DNA of 5,777 nt from Caulobacteraceae bacterium (lineage in GTDB: Bacteria > Pseudomonadota > Alphaproteobacteria > Caulobacterales > Caulobacteraceae): NCBI GenBank assembly GCA_030151985.1, contig JASLDZ010000452.1, positions 1 to 5,777 of the forward strand, read 5' to 3'. Shown piece by piece: positions 1 to 5,722 of this stretch. Within the stretch, counting starts at the first letter, position 1. Each line of letters opens with the position of its first letter. The translations under genes were made by a program, and so were the position numbers. Under the pieces are notes generated by a model that ran no database searches, was not told the origin of the DNA, and was given only the letters and a program-made list of their open reading frames with translations.

Positions 1-306
1 GCCCTGGAAGATGAAGCCGCAGTGATCCAGCCGGAAGCGGTCGATCTTGCCCGTGGGCAGCTTCCAGAGCTCCTGACCGAGCGCCGTCACCTGTCCCTCG
101 TCCGGCCGCAGCAGGCCCGACAGCGCGGCCACCAGCGTCGATTTGCCCGAGCCCGAGGGACCCATCACCAGCGTCAGGTCGCCGTGGTCGGCGGAGAAGT
201 CGACGCGCTTCAGCACCTCGATCTTGGAGCGGCCGACCTTGAACGCCTTGTAGAGGCCGGTCCCCGTCAGCGCAGGCCCGGTTCCAAAGGGGAGGGGGGC
301 GCTCAT
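1..306 (-). CDS. ABC transporter ATP-binding protein (MacB/LolD/DevA-type), 3' part cut off by window edge
   Basis: This is the first 102 codons of an ABC ATPase; the rest lies beyond base 1. Seen in the sequence: after a short N-terminal extension there is a Walker A P-loop, GPSGSGKST, at residues 49-57, with the catalytic-site lysine at K55, and the segment FIFQ with the Q-loop glutamine at residue 101. The signature motif, Walker B and H-loop would lie outside the window, so activity cannot be judged. The ATG at 306-304 overlaps the TGA of the upstream permease gene as ATGA, which is typical of translational coupling, and there is no good Shine-Dalgarno of its own. Family knowledge: ATPases paired with FtsX-like permeases power MacB, LolCDE and DevBCA complexes, which act mechanically on periplasmic or membrane substrates from the cytoplasmic face of the inner membrane. 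The substrate is unknown. Confidence 0.93.
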   Translation of the reverse strand, partial: MSAPLPFGTGPALTGTGLYKAFKVGRSKIEVLKRVDFSADHGDLTLVMGPSGSGKSTLVAALSGLLRPDEGQVTALGQELWKLPTGKIDRFRLDHCGFIFQG

Positions 307-1454
307 CGCAGAAGGTCCGCAGGCTGGCTCTTCTTCAGGACGCCCAGCGACATCATGCCGGAGCCGATGGCGATGGCGAGCAGGAAGATCGCCGTGGAGA
401 TCACGTTGGCGGCGGGGAAGACCATGGGCACCCCGCCGCTGTTGGCCAGCAGCTTGACGCCCGACACCAGGAGCGCGGTCGCGCCCAGCCCGGCGACTCC
501 GACCCAGAAGCTCAGCTCCAGGACGATCACGCGGAGGGAGCCCATGGAGACGCCCAGCGCCCGGAGCGAGGCGAACTCCTTGATGTTGGCCAGGATCGCG
601 CCCCGCAGCGTCTGCGAGGTGATCGCGACCCCGATCAGCAGCCCCAGCACCGCCGAGAAGCCCAGCATGATGCCGATGAACTGGTTCTTCATCATCCCCG
701 CGTCGTTGGCGCGGGCGAGCTCGCGCTTGGTCCAGGCGCGGTACATGCCGTTCGCCTTGGCGTTCAGCTGGTCGCGCACGAGGTCCGCCTGCGCCGGGTC
801 GCGGATGCGGGCGTAGAGGGGCCCGACCTGGCTGCCGACGGAGGCCATGCCCAGCAGCCGCAGGGTGGCGCGCGACATGACCACCGTCGGCTGCATCATG
901 TTGGGGTAGCCGTCTAGGATGGCCCCCAGGCGCACCTCCTTGCCGTTCAGGCTGGCGGTGTCGCCGAGCTTCACGCCGAGCCGCCCGAGCGCGGTCCGGT
1001 CCACCGCGATGGTGTAGGGCTCCGAAAGCGCTTCGCGCGTGGCCTCCGAGTAGTCGGTCGGCAGGGTCACGGAGCCCGGCTCGGTGTCCACCGCCATGAT
1101 CTGCACGAACTCGCGGTTTCGGCGGGGCTTCTCGCCGGGCTTCGGCTTGAGCTTGGGGTTGGTGAACATGGCGCCGTCGCCGTCCATGTCGGCCACCTCG
1201 ACCACCTGCGGGTTCATGTACAGGATGGGCATGACGCGGCGGGGCAGGCCGCCGGAATTCATCAGGCTCTCGCTCTTGGCCGGCAGCACGAAGATGTCGG
1301 CGCGGGAGCGGTCGATGGTGGCGGTGAACGCCTTGCCGATGCCCGTGAACATGCCGACCTGCGCCAGCACCAGAAGGCCCGAGAACGCCAGCGCGATCAC
1401 CGCGGCGAGGTAGCGGCGCCACTCGTAGATCACCGTCGACAGCGCCAGCGACAT
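303..1454 (-). CDS. FtsX/MacB-superfamily ABC transporter permease, DevC-like
   Basis: An inner-membrane permease of 383 residues, close to the usual DevC length of about 385. Seen: one N-terminal membrane segment (about 17-39), a large periplasmic domain (about 40-255), then three membrane segments (about 257-280, 307-330, 349-371). This is the 1+3 topology of the FtsX/MacB superfamily. The cytoplasmic loop EFASLRALG (293-301) resembles the conserved ATPase-contacting loop of the family, and the tail PADLLR matches the usual permease C-terminus. A GTG one codon earlier (1457) could also start the protein; I chose the ATG at 1454 because AGGGG sits 6 nt upstream. It overlaps the ATPase gene by 4 nt, so the two almost certainly form one transporter. 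Family knowledge: DevC works with a DevB membrane-fusion protein and a TolC-type channel. No DevB gene precedes it here; one may lie downstream of the ATPase. The substrate is unknown, and a lipoprotein- or lipid-handling role is equally possible. Confidence 0.9.
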   Translation of the reverse strand: MSLALSTVIYEWRRYLAAVIALAFSGLLVLAQVGMFTGIGKAFTATIDRSRADIFVLPAKSESLMNSGGLPRRVMPILYMNPQVVEVADMDGDGAMFTNPKLKPKPGEKPRRNREFVQIMAVDTEPGSVTLPTDYSEATREALSEPYTIAVDRTALGRLGVKLGDTASLNGKEVRLGAILDGYPNMMQPTVVMSRATLRLLGMASVGSQVGPLYARIRDPAQADLVRDQLNAKANGMYRAWTKRELARANDAGMMKNQFIGIMLGFSAVLGLLIGVAITSQTLRGAILANIKEFASLRALGVSMGSLRVIVLELSFWVGVAGLGATALLVSGVKLLANSGGVPMVFPAANVISTAIFLLAIAIGSGMMSLGVLKKSQPADLLR

Positions 1455-1460
1455 CACGAT

Positions 1461-1465
1461 CCCCT
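1461..1465 (-). promoter_or_regulatory. Ribosome binding site of the ABC permease gene
   Basis: The minus strand reads AGGGG here, 6 nt before the ATG at 1454 and only 3 nt before the alternative GTG at 1457. This spacing decides the start in favour of ATG. Confidence 0.6.
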
Positions 1466-1537
1466 GGCGCCACGTCGGTGGGCCGCCCGCGGAGATGCGC
1501 GCACGGCGAGACGAAGGTCGAGTTAAATCGGGGTAAG

Positions 1538-1552
1538 GCCGCGTCGGGCGGC
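1538..1552 (-). other. Small GC hairpin just after the aldo/keto reductase stop
   Basis: A perfect 5-bp inverted repeat (GCCGC / GCGGC, 5-nt loop) begins 5 nt after the reductase stop codon. There is no U-tract, so it is not a canonical intrinsic terminator and may be chance in GC-rich DNA. It could slow polymerase or protect the 3' end. The remainder of the 103-bp gap (1455-1557) holds the permease ribosome binding site and one AT-rich patch near 1522-1528; I see no convincing promoter. Confidence 0.2.
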
Positions 1553-1557
1553 GGGAT

Positions 1558-2595
1558 TCAGGCCTTGCTGAACGGCTTGGGTACGCGCGCCTGGCCCTGG
1601 AACTCCAGCATCCAGCCGGGGTATTCGGGCGGAAGCCGGCTGGCCTCCTCCAGCGTCTTCACCTCGTCGGCCGAGAGCTCCAGCTCGGCGGCGGCCAGGT
1701 TGTCGACGAGCTGCTCGGGCGTCTTGGCGCCGACGATCACGCTGGTCACGAAGTCGCGGGTCAGGAGCCACGCCAGGGCGACGCGCGCCACCGAGCAGCC
1801 GTGCGCCTCGGCGATCGGGCGCATGGCGTCGATGACGTGGAAGCCGCGCTCCTTGTCCACGGGCGGGAAGTCGAACTGGGCGCGGCGCGACCCCTCCGGT
1901 CCCGTCTCCTCGCGCGAGTACTTGCCGGAGAGCAGGCCTCCCGCCAGCGGCGACCAGACCAGGAGGCCGACCCCTTCCTCCCGCATCATGGGCACGACGT
2001 CACGCTCCAGGTCGCGCCCGGCCAGCGTGTAGTAGGCCTGCACCGAGGCGAAGCGGCTCAGGCCCCGGTGGTCGGCGATCCCCTGCGCCTTGGCGATCTT
2101 CCAGGCCTGCCAGTTGGAGCAGCCGACGTAGCGCACCAGCCCCTCGCGCACGAGGTCGTCCAGCGCGCGCATCGTCTCGTCCACCGGGGTGATCCGGTCG
2201 TTCCCGTGGATCTGATAGAGGTCGATGTGGTCCAGCCCCAGCCGCTCCAGGCTGCGCTTCACCCCGTCCATGATGTGGCCTCGGCTCGCGCCCTTGTCGT
2301 TGGGCTTGTCGCCGGTCGCGCCGTAGACCTTGGTGGCGACGACCACGTCCGACCGCTTGATCCCGAGGTCGCGGATCGCCTGCCCCGTCATCTCCTCCGA
2401 GCGCCCCTCGGAATAGACGTCGGCGGTGTCGATGAAGTTGACCCCGTGCTCTAGCGCCGTGCGCACCAGGCCCGTGGCCGCCCCCTGGTCGAGCTCGCCA
2501 ATCGCCTTCCAGAACCCCTGGCCCCCGAAGGTCATCGTGCCGAGGCACATCTCGGAGACGTAGAGGCCAGTGCGGCCGAGGCGGCGGTACTTCAT
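1558..2595 (-). CDS. Aldo/keto reductase
   Basis: A cytoplasmic, probably NADPH-dependent oxidoreductase of 345 residues with a (beta/alpha)8-barrel fold, reducing aldehydes or ketones to alcohols; the physiological substrate cannot be read from sequence. Seen: the N-terminus MKYRRLGRTGLYVSEMCLGT is characteristic of the family. The catalytic tetrad is complete: D56 and Y61 in FIDTADVYS, K89 in VVATKVYG and H130 in YQIHGND. Further family blocks are GCSNWQ (158-163), WSPLAGGLLSGKY (214-226) and the C-terminal cofactor-binding segment SVIVGAKTPEQLVDNLAA (285-302). The reading frame stays open upstream to 2784, but that extension is low-complexity and overlaps the toxin gene in another frame. 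The start at 2595 is fixed by the family N-terminus and by AGGAG 7 nt upstream. The toxin stop lies only 22 nt upstream, so read-through from the toxin-antitoxin promoter is likely unless a promoter is hidden within the toxin gene. Confidence 0.95.
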   Translation of the reverse strand: MKYRRLGRTGLYVSEMCLGTMTFGGQGFWKAIGELDQGAATGLVRTALEHGVNFIDTADVYSEGRSEEMTGQAIRDLGIKRSDVVVATKVYGATGDKPNDKGASRGHIMDGVKRSLERLGLDHIDLYQIHGNDRITPVDETMRALDDLVREGLVRYVGCSNWQAWKIAKAQGIADHRGLSRFASVQAYYTLAGRDLERDVVPMMREEGVGLLVWSPLAGGLLSGKYSREETGPEGSRRAQFDFPPVDKERGFHVIDAMRPIAEAHGCSVARVALAWLLTRDFVTSVIVGAKTPEQLVDNLAAAELELSADEVKTLEEASRLPPEYPGWMLEFQGQARVPKPFSKA

Positions 2596-2602
2596 GGGAG
2601 GG

Positions 2603-2607
2603 CTCCT
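2603..2607 (-). promoter_or_regulatory. Ribosome binding site of the aldo/keto reductase gene
   Basis: The minus strand reads AGGAG, 7 nt before the ATG at 2595. It is a strong Shine-Dalgarno placed inside the 22-nt gap after the toxin gene. It supports the short start and shows that the reductase can be translated independently of the toxin. Confidence 0.75.
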
Positions 2608-2617
2608 GACGCACAGT

Positions 2618-3019
2618 CTACAGCCGCCGGACGACATCTTTGTAGCCGCCCGCTTGGGCGACGACGGCGAAGCGAGCGTCGGCGGTGACCAACTCTGCGC
2701 GCTCGGCAAGCGCGACGGCAAGGTAGAGGCTGTCGTAGGCGGTCTGCTGCAGGGCGACGGCGATGCGCTGGGCCTCGCGGACATGCGGGGCGCTCCTGAC
2801 CAGCCGAATGCCGAGGGCGGAGAGATGGGCGAAGTTCGCCTCGGCCTGCTGGGAGGTCAGCAGCCTGCGACGCACCTGGAGAGCCAAGACGTTGGCGCAC
2901 TCGAGCAGGAGAAAGTCCGGCGCGATCAGGAGCTCGCTCCGAAGTAGGGCGACGGCCCTATCGGACTCATCCTCCGTCAGCACCCACTTCAGCGCGACGG
3001 AAGCGTCTACGACCGCCAT
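2618..3019 (-). CDS. vapC: PIN-domain ribonuclease toxin, VapC/FitB type
   Basis: A 133-residue single PIN domain, the normal length for VapC toxins. Seen, numbering from the ATG: the four acidic Mg2+-binding residues expected of an active enzyme are D5 (AVVDASV), E40 (LLLECANVL), D96 (AYDSLYLA) and D114 (LVTADARF). Family knowledge: VapC toxins are endoribonucleases that cut tRNA or rRNA and are silenced by a cognate antitoxin; the RNA target here is unknown. The ATG at 3019 shares one base with the antitoxin stop (TGATG). A TTG at 3022 could also start it, giving a 4-nt overlap; I prefer ATG. No clear Shine-Dalgarno is seen, so translation is probably coupled to the antitoxin, which fits antitoxin-first expression. 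The pair has a hand-counted GC of about 67% (405 of 600 bases, 2641-3240), somewhat below the topoisomerase gene. Confidence 0.92.
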   Translation of the reverse strand: MAVVDASVALKWVLTEDESDRAVALLRSELLIAPDFLLLECANVLALQVRRRLLTSQQAEANFAHLSALGIRLVRSAPHVREAQRIAVALQQTAYDSLYLAVALAERAELVTADARFAVVAQAGGYKDVVRRL

Positions 3020-3261
3020 CAACGATCGTTGTCTCGATCGCGATCCCGCCGGAGGAGTTCGGTGCTGTTGAATCCCGGGAGCGGCCCGATCTCATCCCGG
3101 AGCGCCTTGGCGCGCGCGAGCCAGGCTTCGACGTCAAAACCCACGTCCTTCGCGAGCACTTGCCGTGCTTCCTCTTCCGCCGACGTCCGGTTCTCCGCCG
3201 CTCGCCGCTTGAGCCCGGCGATCACGGAGTCGTCGAGATTGCGGATCAGCATCTGGCCCAT
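3019..3261 (-). CDS. vapB: FitA/VapB-type ribbon-helix-helix antitoxin
   Basis: An 80-residue antitoxin directly upstream of the toxin gene. Seen: the N-terminus MGQMLIRNLDDSVIAGLKRR followed by an ENRTSAEEEAR segment matches the FitA-like Arc/MetJ ribbon-helix-helix pattern: a beta strand (residues 3-8) whose side chains contact the operator, then two helices (about 11-23 and 27-38). The remaining residues (about 42-80) would wrap around the toxin. Family knowledge: such antitoxins dimerise, bind DNA, and with the toxin repress their own promoter. The last residues are an alternating Arg/Asp tail (RRDRDRDNDR), encoded by GATC-rich palindromic DNA. The ATG at 3261 has AGGA 7 nt upstream; an in-frame ATG at 3252 would delete part of the DNA-binding strand region and is less likely. 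Confidence 0.9.
   Translation of the reverse strand: MGQMLIRNLDDSVIAGLKRRAAENRTSAEEEARQVLAKDVGFDVEAWLARAKALRDEIGPLPGFNSTELLRRDRDRDNDR
3021..3045. repeat. Two adjacent 10-bp perfect palindromes at the antitoxin-toxin junction
   Basis: AACGATCGTT (3021-3030) and GATCGCGATC (3036-3045) are each perfect palindromes separated by 5 bp. They lie in the last codons of the antitoxin gene and run up to the toxin start. They may simply reflect the Arg/Asp-repeat tail, or could be an internal protein-binding or RNA-folding site affecting toxin translation. Confidence 0.4.
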
Positions 3262-3267
3262 CGCACG

Positions 3268-3296
3268 ATCCTACGCGCCATCTGATATCGATGCAA
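3268..3296 (-). promoter_or_regulatory. Candidate sigma70-like promoter of the toxin-antitoxin operon
   Basis: The minus strand shows TTGCAT (3296-3291), a 17-bp spacer and TAGGAT (3273-3268). This is 3 of 6 and 4 of 6 matches to the -35 and -10 consensus at ideal spacing, in the most AT-rich stretch of the gap between the topoisomerase stop and the antitoxin start. The predicted transcription start falls at or next to the antitoxin ATG at 3261, which would give a leaderless mRNA. The AGGA inside the -10 element is also the only Shine-Dalgarno candidate, so both readings cannot apply to the same transcript. No experimental support. Confidence 0.4.
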
Positions 3297-3300
3297 TCAG
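3282..3300. promoter_or_regulatory. Inverted repeat, candidate antitoxin operator
   Basis: CTGAT and ATCAG form perfect 5-bp arms around a 9-bp spacer, with a further symmetric C/G pair inside the spacer. The repeat overlaps the candidate -35 element of the antitoxin gene. Ribbon-helix-helix antitoxins typically repress by binding short inverted repeats at this position. The assignment rests on location and symmetry only. Confidence 0.4.
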
Positions 3301-3312
3301 CGCAGCGAAGGC

Positions 3313-4398
3313 CTACGCCGACGACGCGGCCACCTGAGCCCTCGCGTCCAGTCCGGTGCGGTCCTCCACGTCCTCGGCGAGGGCGTCGAGGAACTTGATC
3401 ACGGCGCGCTCGTAGGCTTCGCCCTCCTTCTTCGCGAAGGCCTTCGGCAGGCGCTGCTCGGCGAAGGCGGTCAGGACTTCGGGGTGGATATAGGCCGAGC
3501 GGCAGACGGCGGGCGTGTTGCCCAGGAGGCCGGCCGTGGCCTTGACGCACAGGGTGACGGCCGCCTTGGCCGCCTTCTGCGTCTCGGGCGGCGGCTGCAT
3601 GGAGAGCGCCTTGGCGGCGGCGACGGTGCCGGCCCAGGTGCGGAAGTCCTTGGCGGTGAAGTGCTCGCCGGTGATCTCCTGGAGGTAGGCGTTCACGTCG
3701 GCGCTCTCGACGGCGTGGCGCACGCCTTGCGGATCGACGTACTGGAACAGGCGCTGGCCCGGCACGTCCTGGCACTGGCGTACGACCCGCGCCAAGCGGC
3801 GGTCGCGCACGCCGGTGCGATGCTTGACGCCGCTCTTGCCCTTGAACTCGAACTCGACCGTCTCGCCGTGCAGGTCCACGTGGCGGTTGCGCATGGTGGT
3901 GAGGCCGAAGCTTTTGTTCTCCTTGGCGTACTCGTCGTTGCCGACGCGGATCATGGTGGTCTCGAGCAGGCGCACGACCGCGGCCAGCACCTTCTCCTTG
4001 GGCAGGCCGCGCTTGGCCAGGTCGGCGTCGACGCGCTTGCGGATGCGCTTCAGCGCGCGGCCGAAGGCGGCCATGCGGGCGAACTTGGTCTCGTCGCGGG
4101 CGGCCTTCCAGTCGGCGTGGTAGCGGTACTGCTTGCGGCCGCGGTCGTCGCGTCCGGTCGCCTGGATGTGGCCGCGGGGGTCCGGGCTGATCCAGACGTC
4201 GGTGTAGGCGGGCGGGACGGCGAGCTTGGCGATCCGCTCGATCTCGGCCTCGTCGCGCAGCGGCTTGCCGTCCGGGAGCGTGTAGCCCCAGCCCTTGCCG
4301 ACCTTGCGCCGGGTGATCCCCGGCTCGCTGTCGTCGACGTAGACCAGCCCGACCGCCTCGGCGACCTGGTCGTTGGAGAGGTCCTCCGCCAGCGCCAT
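3313..4398 (-). CDS. DNA topoisomerase IB (poxvirus-like, bacterial)
   Basis: A 361-residue type IB topoisomerase that relaxes positive and negative supercoils through a 3'-phosphotyrosyl intermediate without ATP. Seen: an N-terminal DNA-clamp domain (about 10-100) with WGYTLPDGKPL, AVPPAYTDVWI and GRKQYRYH blocks, then the catalytic domain with the whole active site: R151 (IRVGNDEY), K188 (KGKSG), R253 (DFRTWAGT), N294 (LLGNTP) and the nucleophile Y303 (CRSAYIHP). From memory of the Deinococcus radiodurans enzyme (R137, K174, R239, N280, Y289), all five residues are offset by a constant 14, a strong match; asparagine replaces the vaccinia histidine in both. The ATG at 4398 lies 3 nt after the cytochrome stop and has only a distant GGGAG, so translation is probably coupled to the cytochrome. 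The length is normal for the bacterial family, and nothing appears broken. Confidence 0.96.
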   Translation of the reverse strand: MALAEDLSNDQVAEAVGLVYVDDSEPGITRRKVGKGWGYTLPDGKPLRDEAEIERIAKLAVPPAYTDVWISPDPRGHIQATGRDDRGRKQYRYHADWKAARDETKFARMAAFGRALKRIRKRVDADLAKRGLPKEKVLAAVVRLLETTMIRVGNDEYAKENKSFGLTTMRNRHVDLHGETVEFEFKGKSGVKHRTGVRDRRLARVVRQCQDVPGQRLFQYVDPQGVRHAVESADVNAYLQEITGEHFTAKDFRTWAGTVAAAKALSMQPPPETQKAAKAAVTLCVKATAGLLGNTPAVCRSAYIHPEVLTAFAEQRLPKAFAKKEGEAYERAVIKFLDALAEDVEDRTGLDARAQVAASSA

Positions 4399-4401
4399 AC
4401 G

Positions 4402-5718
4402 TCAGCGCTGCTCCCGCGGGCCCTGCGAGGGCAGCGCCTGGCGCAGCTTGGCCACCTGGCTGGGCGTCACCGGCGCGGCGCTGTTGCCCCAGGCGTTGCG
4501 GACGTAGGTGGCCACGTCCGCCGTCTGTTCGTCGTTCAGCTTCCAGGCGAAGCTCGGCATGGAGAGCGGCGTGGGGTGCGTCGGCGTGGGTGCGGTGCGG
4601 GCGCCCTGCAGGATGACGTGCACGGTGTTGGTGGGATCGGGGCTCTGCAGCCCGGCCATGCCCTTCAGCGGCGGGAAGAAGCCGGGCTGGCCGACGCCGC
4701 CCTCCTTGTGGCAGCCGGTGCAGGCGTCGAAGTAGATCGCCTCGCCCGCCTTCATGGCCCGCGCGTCCGCCGCTTGCACCCCGGCCTCGGGCGAGGCGGG
4801 CAGGCTCTTCAGGTAGACGGCCACGGCGTTCAGGTCGCGGTCGCTCATCAGCGAGGTGGAGTCCGACACCACCTCCGCCATCGCGCCCGTGGCGTGGGCG
4901 CGAGCGTTGCGGCCGGTCTTCAGGTAGGCGACCACGTCGGCCTGGCTCCAACTCCCCAGCCCGTAGCGCTGCGCGCCCGTGAGGTTGTAGGCGAGCCAGT
5001 GGTCGAGCACGCCGCCCTGGAATTCCGCGTTCTTCTTGTCCGCGCCGAGCAGGTTCTTCGGCGTATGGCAGGCGCCGCAGTGGCCGAGCGAATTGACGAT
5101 GTAGGAGCCGCGGTTCCAGTCCGCGCCCTTCGCCGGCTCCGGCGTCCAGGCGGACGGCTTGAAGAACAGGAGGTTCCAGCCGGAGACCGCCGCCCGGATG
5201 TTCAGCGGGAAGGGCAGGGCGTTGGCGGGCGGCGTGGCGTTCACCGCGGGCGTGGTCTTCAGGTAGGCCAGCATGGCGTCGCTGTCGGCGCGGCTGACCT
5301 TGGTGAACCATACGTAGGGGAAGGCGGGATAGAGGTTCTCTCCGTGCGCGCCCTTGCCCTCATGCAGGGCGCGCCAGAACTGGTCGGGCGTCCAGGCGCC
5401 GATCCCGGTCTGGGCGTCGCTCGTCAGGTTCGAGGAGTAGATCGTGCCGAACGGCGTGGCGATCGCCCGCCCGCCCGAGAAGGGCGGCCGTCCGCCCGAC
5501 GTGTGGCAGGCCACGCAGTCGCCCAGCACCACGAGGTCGCGGCCCCGCCTCGCCTCGTCGCTCGCGCCCGCGGGGAGGGGAGCGACGAGGAACTGCGGGG
5601 CGGTGGCGATGTGGCCTTCGGGCAGCCGCACCGTCTGGCTCACGGCCGCGCGCCAGCCGAAGCCCGCGACCGCGAGGGCGGCGAGGCCGGCGGCGGCGAT
5701 GGCGAGGCGGCGCTTCAT
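4402..5718 (-). CDS. Triheme cytochrome c, probable electron-transfer subunit of a membrane-bound dehydrogenase
   Basis: A 438-residue exported cytochrome. Seen: an N-terminal signal or anchor (MKRR, then a hydrophobic stretch to about residue 20; cleavage could follow AVS near 27) and three CxxCH heme c sites: CVACH (68-72), CGACH (214-218) and CTGCH (333-337). Candidate distal methionines are M280 in GAMAEVV for domain 2 and M387 in LSMPSF for domain 3. In domain 1 the block is YPAFPYVWFTKVS, where alcohol dehydrogenase cytochromes, as I recall them, have PAMPY. The domain order and length resemble the cytochrome subunits of gluconate, sorbitol, alcohol or molybdenum-dependent aldehyde/heterocycle dehydrogenases, which pass electrons from a periplasmic dehydrogenase to ubiquinone or oxidases. 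The upstream gene ends 4 nt before this ATG and is the likely catalytic or accessory partner. The specific substrate cannot be decided from this window. Confidence 0.92.
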   Translation of the reverse strand: MKRRLAIAAAGLAALAVAGFGWRAAVSQTVRLPEGHIATAPQFLVAPLPAGASDEARRGRDLVVLGDCVACHTSGGRPPFSGGRAIATPFGTIYSSNLTSDAQTGIGAWTPDQFWRALHEGKGAHGENLYPAFPYVWFTKVSRADSDAMLAYLKTTPAVNATPPANALPFPLNIRAAVSGWNLLFFKPSAWTPEPAKGADWNRGSYIVNSLGHCGACHTPKNLLGADKKNAEFQGGVLDHWLAYNLTGAQRYGLGSWSQADVVAYLKTGRNARAHATGAMAEVVSDSTSLMSDRDLNAVAVYLKSLPASPEAGVQAADARAMKAGEAIYFDACTGCHKEGGVGQPGFFPPLKGMAGLQSPDPTNTVHVILQGARTAPTPTHPTPLSMPSFAWKLNDEQTADVATYVRNAWGNSAAPVTPSQVAKLRQALPSQGPREQR

Positions 5719-5722
5719 CCGC

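Noticed and set aside
22..816. A 264-codon plus-strand open frame opposite the ATPase and permease
   Set aside because: It is antisense to a P-loop ATPase and a membrane permease with clear motifs, and its own translation has no family features.
1522..1536. A CtrA-like site (TTAC and TTAA half-sites on the minus strand) upstream of the permease
   Set aside because: The half-sites are separated by 6 rather than 7 nt and one of them is imperfect, so it does not fit the CtrA consensus; the organism is also not established.
2000..2614. A 204-codon minus-strand open frame within the aldo/keto reductase
   Set aside because: It is an out-of-frame Arg/Gly/Pro-rich shadow of the reductase coding sequence.
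2596..2784. A 63-residue N-terminal extension of the aldo/keto reductase
   Set aside because: The extension is Ser/Pro/Ala-rich, overlaps the toxin gene in another frame and precedes the family-typical N-terminus, which has its own strong ribosome binding site.
3134..5311. A 725-codon open frame on the minus strand crossing the antitoxin, topoisomerase and cytochrome genes
   Set aside because: It runs in a different frame through three real genes, is Arg/Pro/Gly-rich and has no motif; stop codons are simply rare in this frame at high GC.
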